Origin: Geothrix sp. 21YS21S-2
GTDB taxonomy: Bacteria; Acidobacteriota; Holophagae; Holophagales; Holophagaceae
DNA: 64,000 nt
Reading direction: 5' to 3'
Assembly: GCF_030846775.1 (NCBI RefSeq)
Contig: NZ_CP132910.1
Location: forward strand, 4,963,001-5,027,000
In this document: one piece after another, positions 17,457 to 26,471 of the stretch
How the letters are laid out: every line of letters starts with the position of its first letter
Position numbering within the stretch: the first letter of the stretch is position 1
Made by a program: the position numbers and the translations under genes
The notes under the pieces: model-generated
Databases searched by the model: none
What the model saw: only the letters and a program-made list of their open reading frames with translations
Told to the model about the DNA's origin: nothing

Positions 17457-18803
17457 CTACGGGCCCGTGCGCCGGGGGAAGCCGTAGACCACCCCGAACA
17501 CGGCCACGCCCAGCAGGGTCATCCCCAGGCCCGCCAGGGCGAACCGCCAGCCCGTGGAAGCCAGGATCGAGGCCCAGAGCACGATGGCCACCAGCGCGGG
17601 CATGGGGTAGAGCCACATGCGGAAGGGCAGGTGGGCCTTGCCCAGGCGGTTCCGGAGCAGCATCACCCCGACCGCGCCCCCGATGAACTGCACCAGGATC
17701 CGCATGGCCAGGATCGCGTTGATCACCTGGCTCAGGGTGAACAGCAGGCTGAAGACGAAGGAGGTGGCCCCCAGCCACAGCAGGGCGACGTGGGGGAAGC
17801 CCTTGGTCGGGTGGAGCCGGCCCATCACCTTGAAGAAGTTCCCGTCCAGGGCCGCGGCGTAGGGGATCCGCGAATACCCGAGCATCACCGCGAAGAGCGA
17901 CGCGAACGCGATCCACAGCACGAGCACGGTGGCGGCGTTGGCCGCCACGGGCCCGTAGAGCCGCTGGATGAGGGTGCTCACGATGAAGGGGGACACGGCC
18001 GCCTCCCGCCAGGGGATCACGCCGATCACGGCGTACTGCATGGCCAGGTAGATGGCGGCGATGCCCAGGATGGAGATGAGGATCGCCCGGGGGATGTTCT
18101 TCTCCGGGTCGCGGATCTCGCCGCCCAGGTGGCTCACGTTGTAGTAGCCGAGGTAGGAGTAGGTGGTCTTCACCGTGGCGTGGCCCAGGGCCACCCAGAA
18201 GGCCCAGGTGAGGTCCCAGGCGCCCGGGGGGTAGCTGAAGGCGAGCCCGGCGTCGAAGTGCGAGAGCCCGCCGATGATGAACCAGGCCAGGGTGCCCAGG
18301 ACCCCGATCCACAGGGCGACGGTGATCCGGCCCAGGGTGGCGATCTTCCGGTACAGGATGAAGGTCAGGGCGACGACCAGGGTCCCCGACGCGACCCGCC
18401 GGGAGGCGGCGGTGAGCGGCAGCAGGAACGACAGGTACTGGGCGAACCCGATGGCCCCCGAGGCCACCACCAGGGGCGCCTGGATCATGGTCTGCCAGAT
18501 GAAGAGGAACGACACCAGCTTCCCCCAGCGCGGCCCGTAGGACTCCCGGAGGAACACGTAGCTCCCTCCCGCCCGCGGCATGGCCGCCCCGAACTCCGCC
18601 CAGATGAGCCCGTCGATCAGCGCCAGGAAGGCCCCCGCCACCCAGGCCAGGACATGCTGCGGCCCGCCCATGATGCCGATGACCAGGGGCAGCACCACGA
18701 AGGGCCCGATGCCCACCATGTCGATCATGTTCAGGGCGACCGCCTGCACCAGGGAGAGATCCCGGGGGAGGGCCGCCTCAGCTTCCTGGTCGTTCGTCCG
18801 CAT
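17457..18803 (-). CDS. APC-family amino acid permease
   Basis: 448 residues with about 12 hydrophobic segments. The first carries NMIDMVGIGPFVVLPLVIG, the glycine-rich TM1 break of amino acid-polyamine-organocation transporters; then FGAAMPRAGGSYVFLRESYGP, the conserved loop after TM2. It would import an amino acid or amine across the inner membrane by proton symport or exchange; the substrate cannot be read from sequence. Single gene, no partner enzymes adjacent. Confidence 0.88.
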   Translation of the reverse strand: MRTNDQEAEAALPRDLSLVQAVALNMIDMVGIGPFVVLPLVIGIMGGPQHVLAWVAGAFLALIDGLIWAEFGAAMPRAGGSYVFLRESYGPRWGKLVSFLFIWQTMIQAPLVVASGAIGFAQYLSFLLPLTAASRRVASGTLVVALTFILYRKIATLGRITVALWIGVLGTLAWFIIGGLSHFDAGLAFSYPPGAWDLTWAFWVALGHATVKTTYSYLGYYNVSHLGGEIRDPEKNIPRAILISILGIAAIYLAMQYAVIGVIPWREAAVSPFIVSTLIQRLYGPVAANAATVLVLWIAFASLFAVMLGYSRIPYAAALDGNFFKVMGRLHPTKGFPHVALLWLGATSFVFSLLFTLSQVINAILAMRILVQFIGGAVGVMLLRNRLGKAHLPFRMWLYPMPALVAIVLWASILASTGWRFALAGLGMTLLGVAVFGVVYGFPRRTGP

Positions 18804-18842
18804 TCCCTATGCTGGTTCGAAACGCCGTGTCCGTCCAGGACT

Positions 18843-19970
18843 CTAGGGGAAGGTCAGCGTCACGGTGGTGGTTCCCCCCGCGGTCACGGCCTGCTGGGAC
18901 CCGGGGAGGATCACCGGGGCGGCCCCCGAGGTGCTGCGCTGGGCGGTGACGCCGTAGGTGCCCGGCGCCACGGACAGGAACGTGGCCGTGTCCTGCGCGC
19001 TGCCGATGACGGCGGGACGGGAGCGGACGATGAGGTTCGGGCTGACGCCGCCCGCGGCCAGGGACTGGCGCAGCTCGCCCCAGGTGCCCTGGGTGGAGGA
19101 CGACTTGGGCGTGAGCGCCAGCGTCAGGGTGCCCGAGGTCACCGGCGCGGCGAAGGTGAGGTTGGCGGTGAGGGAGGCGCCCGCGGCCAGGGTGCCCGCG
19201 GACGTGGCCTGGGCGAGGCAGTTGGCGGGCTGGGCGGCCACGAAGTAGATGCTCCCCGACGGAAGGCCGTCCAGTTCGTAGTTCCCGGAGGCGTCCGATA
19301 CGGCGCGGCGCACGAGGGTGGCGGTGCCCAGGCCGTCCAGGGTCTGGGCGTACACCTCGACGCCGGCGAGCCTGGCGGCGGGCCCCGAGAGCGTGCCCAG
19401 GATCCGGCCGCAGTTGGAGGGATCGAAGGCCTGGCCCGTGGCGTTGAAGCGGTAGGGCGTGGTGGAGGTGGGAGCCGAGACGACGCCCTGGTCGCCGTTG
19501 AACATGAACAGGGCCTGGCCCGCGCCGTTGGCGGGGACGCTGACGCTGCCCTTGACGAGCGTGGTCGTCGGCATGGTGAGCACCTGGCCCGAACCCCCCT
19601 CGGGGACGACGTAGGCCGGGAGGTTGATGGCGGACTGGTAGTTCGTGGCGCTCCAGGTGAGGCGGAACTGGGTGTAGGTCCCCGAGTAGACCTTCGACGC
19701 GGGCAGGACCACCACCCCGTGGCCGTTCTGCAGGGCCATGAGGTCGACCGTGCCCTTGGGCTGGCCCAGGGTGAACCACTTGCTGCCGTCCATGGTGCCT
19801 TCGATGGTCTCGAGACTGACGACCACCTGGGAGAAGCCCGGAAGGCTGTCCGAACTCAGGGTGATGGCGAGGGTGCCCGTGGGCGCGGGGGAGGTGCTGC
19901 TTCCGCCGCAGCCCAGAAGGCAGGCCAGGGCCGTGCAGATGGGAAGGACAACCTTCGTGATCGCGCGCAT
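18843..19970 (-). CDS. DUF4382-type lipoprotein with carboxypeptidase-regulatory-like domain
   Basis: 375 residues. The N-terminus is a lipoprotein signal (hydrophobic run then lipobox LLGC at about residue 20), so it is lipid-anchored. The first ~150 residues resemble DUF4382 (TGTLAITLSSDSLPGF, VDLMALQNG, YTQFRLTW). A carboxypeptidase-regulatory-like beta-sandwich follows (GRILGTLSGPAARLAGVEVY, SDASGNYELDGLPSGSIYFV), then a similar beta-rich C-terminus. Likely an extracytoplasmic structural or binding lipoprotein. It is divergent from the MBL-fold gene across a 108-bp intergenic region. Confidence 0.75.
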   Translation of the reverse strand: MRAITKVVLPICTALACLLGCGGSSTSPAPTGTLAITLSSDSLPGFSQVVVSLETIEGTMDGSKWFTLGQPKGTVDLMALQNGHGVVVLPASKVYSGTYTQFRLTWSATNYQSAINLPAYVVPEGGSGQVLTMPTTTLVKGSVSVPANGAGQALFMFNGDQGVVSAPTSTTPYRFNATGQAFDPSNCGRILGTLSGPAARLAGVEVYAQTLDGLGTATLVRRAVSDASGNYELDGLPSGSIYFVAAQPANCLAQATSAGTLAAGASLTANLTFAAPVTSGTLTLALTPKSSSTQGTWGELRQSLAAGGVSPNLIVRSRPAVIGSAQDTATFLSVAPGTYGVTAQRSTSGAAPVILPGSQQAVTAGGTTTVTLTFP

Positions 19971-20042
19971 GGATTCCCCTAATGGACTTGAGACCCGGCT
20001 CCTACCGGGAAAGTTTAACCCAGTGCCGCGTTGGAAAGACAG

Positions 20043-20072
20043 TTGACAAAAAACGTCAAAGTGTCAAATATT
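20043..20072 (+). promoter_or_regulatory. Candidate promoter with TTGAC/GTCAA repeats
   Basis: Consensus -35 TTGACA (20043-20048) is followed after 17-18 nt by AT-rich AAATATT as -10, just before ATG 20079. TTGAC and GTCAA (20055-20059) form a short inverted repeat and a second TGTCAAA follows, so a repressor site is possible. The short distance from -10 to ATG implies a very short or leaderless 5' end. Confidence 0.4.
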
Positions 20073-20078
20073 GGATCC

Positions 20079-21215
20079 ATGAGCCGCCGAATCCTTCTTG
20101 CCCTCGCAGCCGCCCTCCTGACGGGCGTCTTCTGGGCCGTCGCCTCCACCACCCCCCCGCGGAGCCAGCGCATGCAGCACTCACCCCAATGGAAGGACGG
20201 GACGTTCCACAACCCCCAGCCCCTCTGGAACGATTTCACCGGCGCCATCGGCAGCATCCTGCGCCGGAACCCCCATGCGGCGCCGCGCAGCGGGGAGCTC
20301 CCCGTGGTGCGGCCCGCCCTGGAGACGCCCCCCGCCAGCGGGCTCCGGGCCACCTGGCTGGGCCACTCCACGGTGTACCTCGACATCGACGGCACCCGCG
20401 TCCTCACCGACCCCGTGTGGGGACCCCGGGCCTCCCCCCTCTCCTGGGCCGGGCCCAAGCGGTGGTACGCCCCGGTGATCCCCCTCGGGGACCTGCCGAA
20501 GCCCCACGTGGTGGTCATCTCCCACGACCACTACGACCACCTGGACCGCCCCACCCTCCGCGCCATGCGGGACTGGGACGTGCGCTTCGTGGTGCCTCTG
20601 GGCGTGGGGGCGAGGCTGGAGGGCTGGGGGATCCCCAAAGCGCGGATCACGGAGCTGGACTGGTGGGAAAGCGCAACCGCCGGCTCCCTGGAGATCACCT
20701 GCACCCCGGCGCGCCACGCCTCCGGCCGGACCCCCTTCGACAAGGACCGCACCCTCTGGGCGGGCTACGCCTTCCGCGGCGCCTCCCACCGGGTCTACTT
20801 CTCGGGCGACACGGGCCTCTTCCCCGGCATGGCCGATATCGGTTCGCGCCTGGGCCCCTTCGACCTCACCCTCATCGAGGCCGGCGCCTACGGCGAGGCC
20901 TGGCCCGACTGGCACCTGGGCCCCGAGCAGGCCGTGAAGGCGCACGAACTCGTCCAGGGCCGGGTGCTGCTGCCCATCCACTGGGGCCTGTTCGACCTCG
21001 CCGCCCACGGGTGGACCGAGCCGGTGGAGCGGGTGCTCGCCGCGGCCCGGATCCGCGGCGCCGCCGTGGTGGTGCCCAAGCCCGGGCAGGGCGTCGAGCC
21101 CGGCGCCCCCTGGAGCCAGGAGCGCTGGTGGCCCCTGCTCCCCTGGAAGACCGCGGCGGAAGCCCCCATCGTGGCGACCCTGGACGGCCTGAAACCCGGC
21201 GCCCTCACCCGCTGA
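20079..21215 (+). CDS. Periplasmic MBL-fold metallo-hydrolase (RomA/NAPE-PLD-like)
   Basis: 378 residues from ATG 20079 (MSRRILLALAAALLTGVFWA), a signal peptide or membrane anchor; the frame extends 16 codons upstream but into the promoter. The metallo-beta-lactamase set is intact: SHDHYDHLD (HxHxDH), then CTPARHASGR, YFSGDTGLF and LPIHWGLFDLAAH. The layout WLGHSTVYLDIDGTRVLTDP matches the RomA/NAPE-PLD/UlaG-like branch acting on phosphodiester or lipid-derived substrates. Two metal ions expected; natural substrate unknown. Single gene. Confidence 0.85.
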   Translation: MSRRILLALAAALLTGVFWAVASTTPPRSQRMQHSPQWKDGTFHNPQPLWNDFTGAIGSILRRNPHAAPRSGELPVVRPALETPPASGLRATWLGHSTVYLDIDGTRVLTDPVWGPRASPLSWAGPKRWYAPVIPLGDLPKPHVVVISHDHYDHLDRPTLRAMRDWDVRFVVPLGVGARLEGWGIPKARITELDWWESATAGSLEITCTPARHASGRTPFDKDRTLWAGYAFRGASHRVYFSGDTGLFPGMADIGSRLGPFDLTLIEAGAYGEAWPDWHLGPEQAVKAHELVQGRVLLPIHWGLFDLAAHGWTEPVERVLAAARIRGAAVVVPKPGQGVEPGAPWSQERWWPLLPWKTAAEAPIVATLDGLKPGALTR

Positions 21216-21385
21216 CGCCGGCGACAGCTCCCCCGCGGCCGCTCACGTGGGATCCGTGTCCTTCGGTTGTTCCTTCGTCTCCTCAAAGACAGGGCGCTCC
21301 ATCCGGCTCGGGCGCTGTCCCGCCGGGTTGATCCCCATGTTCCGTTCCTTGCCTCCGCCTACCTGGGTGCTCCGCTCGATGGGGT

Positions 21386-21691
21386 TCATGTGCCTGGCTG
21401 CCTGCCGGCCAGTTCCTCCATGGCCTCGGCCAGCTTCACATCCAGGGCGGTGATGCCGCCGGCATCATGGGTCGTGAGGTCGATGCGGACCCGGTTCCAG
21501 ACGTTGGACCATTCGGGGTGGTGATCCATGCCCTGGGCCACCAGGGCGGCCCCGGCCATGAAGCCGAAGGCGGCCACGAAGTCGGCGAACTGGTAGTCCC
21601 GGTGCAGCTTGCCTGCCTCGAGCCGCCACCCGGGCAGCTTGGCCAGGGCCCTGGCGAGTTCGGGTTCGTGGAGCGGGACGGGTCGGGTCAT
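21386..21691 (-). CDS. phhB: Pterin-4a-carbinolamine dehydratase
   Basis: 101 residues from ATG 21691, which has GGAGG just upstream; the frame extends 8 codons further but without such a site. The signature [20 protein letters not shown] with following DAGGIT is the active-site segment of 4a-hydroxytetrahydrobiopterin dehydratase, which regenerates the pterin cofactor of aromatic amino acid hydroxylases. No phenylalanine hydroxylase is in the window, so it may serve another pterin or moonlight. It follows ppk2 by about 20 nt on the same strand. Confidence 0.9.
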   Translation of the reverse strand: MTRPVPLHEPELARALAKLPGWRLEAGKLHRDYQFADFVAAFGFMAGAALVAQGMDHHPEWSNVWNRVRIDLTTHDAGGITALDVKLAEAMEELAGRQPGT

Positions 21692-21711
21692 GGGCGCACC
21701 TCCAGGGGCGG

Positions 21712-22575
21712 TCAAAGTTCGTGGCGGATGGTCTTCATCTCCTGCCGGCGCTCCTTGTCCACGTCCGGATAGGCCAGGCCCAGCCGGCCGAGGGTGTCCA
21801 GGAGGATCTGCGAGACGATGAGGCGGGCATTCTTCTTGTCATCGGCGGGCACCACATGCCAGGGAGCCGCGGCCGTGCTGGTCGCCGCGAGGCACGCTTC
21901 GTAGGCCTGCCCATAGTCGTGCCATCGGGCCCGCTCCGCCACATCCGCCGAGCTGAATTTCCAGTTCTTCCCGGGCTCGTCGATGCGCTCGAGAAGGCGC
22001 TTGCGCTGCTCGTCCTTGGAAAGGTGCAGGAAGACCTTGATGATGCAGGTGGCGTTGCGGTGGAGGTGGGCCTCCAGCTCCCGGATGGAGCGGAAGCGGT
22101 CGGTCCAGAAGGTTTCCTCCTCCACCGCGCGCCCAGGGAGCCCCTGGGCGGCCAGGAGCTCCGGGTGGACCCGGACGACGATGACCTCCTCGTAATAGGA
22201 CCGGTTGAAGATGCCGATGCGTCCGCGCTCAGGCAAGCGGCAGGTCGTGCGCCAGAGAAAGTCGTGCCTGAGCTCCTCCGCGCTGGGCTGCTTGAAGCTG
22301 AACACCTCGCAGCCCTGGGGGTTGAGGCCTGACATCACGTGCTTGATGATCCCGTCCTTGCCCGCGGCGTCCATGGCCTGGAGGACCAGCAGGACGGAAT
22401 GGCTGCCGGAGGCGTAGAGCAGGCCCTGCAGTTCCCCCAGCTTCGCGGTGTGGTCCGCGAGGACGTCCTGGTACTGGCCCTTGGAGGTGAAGAGGGGATG
22501 CACCCGGGTGGGGTGCTGCCCAAGATCGAGGGGCCTGCCCTCGGCGACGCGGTAGGGGGACGTATCGATTTTCAT
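21712..22575 (-). CDS. ppk2: Polyphosphate kinase 2 family phosphotransferase
   Basis: 287 residues, a single PPK2 P-loop domain. Walker A is [11 protein letters not shown], followed by the lid/substrate segment [19 protein letters not shown], and Walker B-like [19 protein letters not shown]. The N-terminus HPTRVHPLF fits stand-alone PPK2s that move phosphate between polyphosphate and nucleotides (AMP or NDP). Class assignment needs alignment. It is cytoplasmic and heads a two-gene unit with phhB, divergent from tpx over 247 bp. Confidence 0.9.
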   Translation of the reverse strand: MKIDTSPYRVAEGRPLDLGQHPTRVHPLFTSKGQYQDVLADHTAKLGELQGLLYASGSHSVLLVLQAMDAAGKDGIIKHVMSGLNPQGCEVFSFKQPSAEELRHDFLWRTTCRLPERGRIGIFNRSYYEEVIVVRVHPELLAAQGLPGRAVEEETFWTDRFRSIRELEAHLHRNATCIIKVFLHLSKDEQRKRLLERIDEPGKNWKFSSADVAERARWHDYGQAYEACLAATSTAAAPWHVVPADDKKNARLIVSQILLDTLGRLGLAYPDVDKERRQEMKTIRHEL

Positions 22576-22822
22576 GGGGGATCCTCGCCGAGGTGGGGCG
22601 GGGAACCCGGAGCATGCTTCGTGCCATCCCCTTTTCCATGGCCGGGCAAGCCTCCGCCTCCCGGCCCCGGTGGGCGCCCATCAAAATGAACGATCCGCAC
22701 TTCAACCTGATCGCCCGTTCCCACCCGCCCGAACGGCTCGGAAAGGCGGAAGACCCTGGCCCGGCTCCCCCTTGCGATCTGGATCGAAACTTGCCCCGGA
22801 AACGGGTGCCCAAGGAGCGGTC

Positions 22823-23323
22823 ATGGCCCAGATAACCCTCAAAGGAAATCCCATCCACACGTCCGGGGACCTGCCCAAGGAGGGGTCGGCCGCTCCGCCC
22901 TTCACCCTGGTGCGGACCGACCTGGCGGAAACGGCGCTCGGCGACTTCGCGGGCCGCAGGGTGGTGCTGAACATCTTCCCCAGCCTGGACACGCCCGTCT
23001 GCGCCACGAGCCTGAGGAAGTTCAACGCCCTGGCCGGGACGCTTCCCGATACTTCCGTGCTCTGCGTGTCCATGGACCTGCCTTTTGCCTCCGGACGCTT
23101 CTGCACGGCGGAGGGACTGACGAACCTGGTGCCCGCCTCGTGCTTCCGGAATCCGGCCTTCGGGGAGGCGTACGGCATCGCCCTGGTGGACGGTCCCATG
23201 CAAGGCCTGCTTGCGCGTGCGGTCGTTGTACTGGACGGGCAGGGGCAGGTGCTCCACGCCGAACTGGTTCCCGAGATCACGAAGGAGCCGAACTACGAAG
23301 CCGCAGCGGCGGTTCTGAAGTAG
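22823..23323 (+). CDS. tpx: Thiol peroxidase, Tpx type (atypical 2-Cys peroxiredoxin)
   Basis: 166 residues from ATG 22823 ([15 protein letters not shown]), with AAGGAG upstream. The peroxidatic Cys60 lies in DTPVCATS and the resolving Cys94 in [12 protein letters not shown], the spacing of Tpx enzymes that reduce H2O2 and organic peroxides with thioredoxin. The catalytic Thr is in the same TPVC motif. It is cytoplasmic, divergent from ppk2, and probably part of an oxidative-stress response. Confidence 0.95.
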   Translation: MAQITLKGNPIHTSGDLPKEGSAAPPFTLVRTDLAETALGDFAGRRVVLNIFPSLDTPVCATSLRKFNALAGTLPDTSVLCVSMDLPFASGRFCTAEGLTNLVPASCFRNPAFGEAYGIALVDGPMQGLLARAVVVLDGQGQVLHAELVPEITKEPNYEAAAAVLK

Positions 23324-23388
23324 AATGTGAAATTCAAGACAGGTTCCCGTTCTTTCGCGCTTAAATCCGTTCGTTCTGGAGGTGTTTC

Positions 23389-23982
23389 ATGAAATTCCAT
23401 TCGAAATGGTGGATCCTGGCCGGCGCCCTCCTGGCAGCCCTGGCTCTGGCCTGCGGCGGCCGGCACCGGCCCCTCGAGGGCAGCCTGAGGGTCTTCAATG
23501 ACGGCGCGGTGACCATGAGCCAGCTCTACGTGACTCCCAGCACCAGTTCCACCTGGGGGACCGACCAGCTCGCCCCCTATCCCCTGCAGCCGGCCGACTC
23601 CATCACCCTGACCCGCCTGTACCCGGGTTCCTACGATGTCCGCGCGCGTTTCAACGACGGCAGCACGGACACCGTCTACGACGTCCGGATCCATGACGGG
23701 GAGACCACCACCCTGGGCATGCAGAACAGCGGCAACGGCGCCGTGGCCGTGTTCAACAACACCGGCCTGACCATCACGGGCATCTACCTCACCCCGGCGA
23801 ACTCCAGCACCTGGGGGCCCAACCAGGCGGATCTGCCCCTCTCCCCCGGCCAGAGCCTGACCCTCACGGGCGTCGCCCCGGACGTGTACGACCTGCGGGT
23901 GGTCTTCACCACCGCGGCCACGACGGACTACAAGGGCTTCACCGTCACGGCCGGAACCACCCACACCATCCAAGTGAACTAG
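23389..23982 (+). CDS. Lipoprotein with two tandem beta-repeat domains
   Basis: 197 residues. The lipoprotein signal ends in lipobox LALAC. The mature part is two copies of a ~75-residue unit: the first runs from LRVFNDGAVTMSQLYVTP to about residue 105, the second from VAVFNNTGLTITGIYLTP to the end. Each contains SSTWG, a Ser-Leu-Thr-Leu strand, then YDVR or YDLR and a closing strand. This looks like an internal duplication of a beta-sandwich domain. GGAGG precedes the ATG. Family not recognised; it is followed 10 nt later by a small secreted protein gene. Confidence 0.75.
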   Translation: MKFHSKWWILAGALLAALALACGGRHRPLEGSLRVFNDGAVTMSQLYVTPSTSSTWGTDQLAPYPLQPADSITLTRLYPGSYDVRARFNDGSTDTVYDVRIHDGETTTLGMQNSGNGAVAVFNNTGLTITGIYLTPANSSTWGPNQADLPLSPGQSLTLTGVAPDVYDLRVVFTTAATTDYKGFTVTAGTTHTIQVN

Positions 23983-23991
23983 GAGGCGATC

Positions 23992-24219
23992 ATGCGACTG
24001 ACCCCATTCCTTCTGCCCCTCCTCCTGGCCTCCCTGGGCCTGCCCGCTTCCGCGGAACCCAAGGACACCACCCGGCCCGTCCGCACGGAAAAGGGCGAGC
24101 CCCGCGTGCGGGACGCGTCCATCGCCCGGGCGGCCTCGGAGCGCGTTCCGGCCCCCGCCACCGGGCGTTCCCGGCCCTACCGGGCGCCCAAGCCCGGGGA
24201 AGGCGAGCCCAAGGGCTGA
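23992..24219 (+). CDS. Small secreted basic protein
   Basis: 75 residues: a signal peptide (LTPFLLPLLLASLGLPASA) then about 50 polar residues rich in Arg, Pro and Glu with no Cys. GGAGG lies just before the ATG, in the short gap after the lipoprotein gene, so the two are probably co-transcribed and translated in tandem. The mature part looks disordered (RSRPYRAPKPGEGEPKG). Possible chaperone-like or envelope-associated peptide; function unknown. Confidence 0.6.
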   Translation: MRLTPFLLPLLLASLGLPASAEPKDTTRPVRTEKGEPRVRDASIARAASERVPAPATGRSRPYRAPKPGEGEPKG

Positions 24220-24298
24220 ACCCTCCTGCCGGCCGCCAGCCGGAATGGGATGATCCCAAGGGCCGGATGGTAAAATCGGGCACCTGCCGGGAGGGACC

Positions 24299-24709
24299 AT
24301 GGACAGGAAAGCGCTGGCGCCGGTTCAGGTTCGTTTCGCCCGTTCCACCGACCGGATGGCCGAAATCGAACGCTTCTATGTCCAGGGCCTGGGCATGTCC
24401 GTCCTCGGATCGTTCCAGGACCATGACGGCTACGACGGACTCATGGTCGGTTTCCCAGGCGCGTCCTGGCATCTCGAGTTCACCCATCACCTCCGGGGAA
24501 GCCCCGGGCCGGCGCCTTCCCGGGAGAACCTGCTCGTATGCTACTACCCCGGCCAGGATGCGGCGGAGGCGGCGGCGGCCCGGCTCAGGGGTCTGGGCTG
24601 GCCGGAGGTTGCGCCGGAGAACCCCTACTGGCTGGGAAAGGCGCGGGTGGTCCCGGATCCGGACGGCTGGGAGGTCGTCCTGTTCTTCCGCCCCTGGCAG
24701 TCCACCTGA
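24299..24709 (+). CDS. VOC-family (glyoxalase/dioxygenase-fold) protein
   Basis: 136 residues. The VOC fold is suggested by VQVRFARSTDRMAEIERFYV, LGMSVLGSF, HLEFTHH and the C-terminal PDPDGWEVVLFFRPW, the usual ending with its metal-ligand Glu. Candidate metal ligands are the His in HLEFTHH and the final Glu. Family members act in glyoxal detoxification, extradiol cleavage or antibiotic binding; substrate not determinable. A TAAAAT box (24271-24276) lies just upstream. Confidence 0.8.
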   Translation: MDRKALAPVQVRFARSTDRMAEIERFYVQGLGMSVLGSFQDHDGYDGLMVGFPGASWHLEFTHHLRGSPGPAPSRENLLVCYYPGQDAAEAAAARLRGLGWPEVAPENPYWLGKARVVPDPDGWEVVLFFRPWQST

Positions 24710-24737
24710 ATCCCATCCTTCGTGGAGGTCGATCCCC

Positions 24738-25403
24738 ATGTTCGCCGGTCATGCTGGCCTTGCCCTCGCCGTAAGGCCCCTGATGCCCAGGCAGTCCCTG
24801 GGGCTGCTGTTCGCGGCCGCCTTCTGGCTCGACCTCGTGTGGCCCGTCCTGCTCCTCACGGGCCTGGAATCGGTCCAGATCCGACCGGGGGATACCGCCT
24901 TCGCACCCCTGGCCTTCGTGCACTACCCCTGGAGCCACAGCCTCCTTGCCGTGCTGGCGTGGGCGGTCGCCTTCGCCCTCGTTGCGCTCAGGGGGCGCCT
25001 GGACCGCCTGGGCGACTTCCTCGGGTTGTCGGGCCTGGTGCTCAGCCACTGGCTCCTCGATGCCGTCGTCCACCGCCCGGATCTTCCGCTGGCGCCCGGA
25101 CTCCCGGTCAAGGTCGGCCTGTCGCTCTGGAATTCCCTGCCCGCCACGTTCCTGGTCGAAGGGCTGCTGGTCCTGGGGGGCATCCTCGTCTATCTGCGCA
25201 GGACCACCGCGAAGGACGGGCAGGGAACCTGGGCCTTCGTCTCCCTTCTCGCGTTGATCATCGTCATCTGGGCCTCCGGCCCCTTCTCCCCGCCGCCACC
25301 CAGCCCGACGGCCATCGGAATTGTCGGGCTGCTTTCATGGCTGCTTCCACTGTGGGCCTTCTGGGCGGACCGGCACCGGGGCCTGAGGGCAAACCCCTTA
25401 TGA
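24738..25403 (+). CDS. Multi-pass membrane protein, metal-dependent hydrolase-like
   Basis: 221 residues with about six hydrophobic segments. The motifs FAGHAGLALA, HYPWSHSLLAV and LSHWLLDAVVHRPDLPL place His and Asp residues in membrane-proximal positions, as in YdjM/LexA-regulated, membrane-bound putative hydrolases (DUF457-like). GGAGG precedes the ATG 24738 closely; the frame extends far upstream in another gene's space, so this start is preferred. Role unknown; same strand as the VOC gene, 28 nt apart. Confidence 0.7.
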   Translation: MFAGHAGLALAVRPLMPRQSLGLLFAAAFWLDLVWPVLLLTGLESVQIRPGDTAFAPLAFVHYPWSHSLLAVLAWAVAFALVALRGRLDRLGDFLGLSGLVLSHWLLDAVVHRPDLPLAPGLPVKVGLSLWNSLPATFLVEGLLVLGGILVYLRRTTAKDGQGTWAFVSLLALIIVIWASGPFSPPPPSPTAIGIVGLLSWLLPLWAFWADRHRGLRANPL

Positions 25404-25416
25404 AAGAGGGCCGGGG

Positions 25417-26052
25417 TCAGCCTCGAACCCGCTCCAGGAACCGGCCGGCCGCCTCGAGAAAACCGGGACCCCATTCATGGCCGCCCGGGAACCGGAGGAC
25501 CTCCGGATGGGCGCCCAGGTCCTCGAGCGCGGCCACGTCCCTTTCCAGCTGGGCGGCGGGGTAGAAGGCATCCTCCTCGCCCCGCCCCAGGAGCACCGGC
25601 GGCAGGGCCAGGGCAGGGGCCCCCGCCACGTCCGGCGGCAGGTCCCCGCCGAGGATGATGAGCCCGTCGCAGGGCCCGCACCGGGCCGCGGCGCGCCAGG
25701 CCATGGCGGCCCCCTGGGAGAAGCCCGCGAAGACGAGCCCGCCGCCCCCCAGCTCGGCGACGACCCGCCGCACGTAGACCACGTTGTCCTCCACGGCCTG
25801 GTCCCGGTCCAGGCTGGTCATCCACGAACCCACCACGTCCCGGGTCTTCGGGCTGTAGAAGCGGTGGAGAGCCTGGACGGACACCAGGTTCCAGCGGGAG
25901 GCCCCGGGAATGCGCCGCAGGTCGGCCAGGAGGTCCTCCGCCCGCTGGGCGTAGCCGTGGAAACCCACGAGGAACGGGGCTCCCGCCTGCGTGGCGGGTT
26001 CGAGCAGGTAGCGGCCCGTGGTGGGCGTGGGGATAAGGCGGGTGAGGGTCAT
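25417..26052 (-). CDS. Alpha/beta-hydrolase (phospholipase/carboxylesterase family) coupled to ars operon
   Basis: 211 residues, one alpha/beta-hydrolase domain. Oxyanion segment [16 protein letters not shown], nucleophile in [13 protein letters not shown], acid around [12 protein letters not shown], His in FPGGHEWGP: the order of the carboxylesterase/acyl-protein thioesterase family. No signal peptide. The ATG overlaps the arsC stop by 4 bp (ATGA), so it is the last cistron of the arsenic operon. A role in arsenic metabolism is possible, perhaps on an organoarsenical ester, but it may just be a co-transcribed esterase. Confidence 0.8.
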   Translation of the reverse strand: MTLTRLIPTPTTGRYLLEPATQAGAPFLVGFHGYAQRAEDLLADLRRIPGASRWNLVSVQALHRFYSPKTRDVVGSWMTSLDRDQAVEDNVVYVRRVVAELGGGGLVFAGFSQGAAMAWRAAARCGPCDGLIILGGDLPPDVAGAPALALPPVLLGRGEEDAFYPAAQLERDVAALEDLGAHPEVLRFPGGHEWGPGFLEAAGRFLERVRG

Positions 26053-26471
26053 GGCTGCTGGAACCGCTCGGTCTTCAGGCGTTCCAGCCGGGACCGGAGC
26101 TCATCCCGTCCCGCCCGGAACCGGGCCCGCAGGTCGTCGGCGGTCAGGGCCGGGTCGTCGCTGGCGGGGTCGGGGATGGGCCAGTGCAGCCGCTCGGCCT
26201 TGCCCAGGAACAGCGGGCACACCTCCTCGGCGCAGAGGGTGACGACCAGGTCCACGGTGGCGGGGTCGATGTCCTGCACGTTCTTCGAGGTGTGGCCGGT
26301 GGCGTCGATGCCCTGCTCCGCGAGCACCTCGACGGCGTAGGGGTTCACGCGGCCGGGACGGCTTCCGGCGCTCTGGATCCGCACCCCGGGCAGGAGCTGG
26401 CGCGCGATGCCCTCGGCCATCTGGGAGCGCGCGCTGTTGGCCACGCAGAGGAAGAGGATCGACCGGGTCAT
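26049..26471 (-). CDS. arsC: Arsenate reductase, LMW-phosphatase (thioredoxin-coupled) type
   Basis: 140 residues from ATG 26471. The catalytic P-loop is [16 protein letters not shown] (C-x5-R), followed by GHTSKNV, the Cys pair region [12 protein letters not shown] and [11 protein letters not shown], as in thioredoxin-linked ArsC. It reduces arsenate to arsenite for export by the adjacent Acr3. Both ends overlap neighbours by 4 bp (ATGA), giving tight translational coupling to acr3 and the esterase. Confidence 0.93.
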   Translation of the reverse strand: MTRSILFLCVANSARSQMAEGIARQLLPGVRIQSAGSRPGRVNPYAVEVLAEQGIDATGHTSKNVQDIDPATVDLVVTLCAEEVCPLFLGKAERLHWPIPDPASDDPALTADDLRARFRAGRDELRSRLERLKTERFQQP

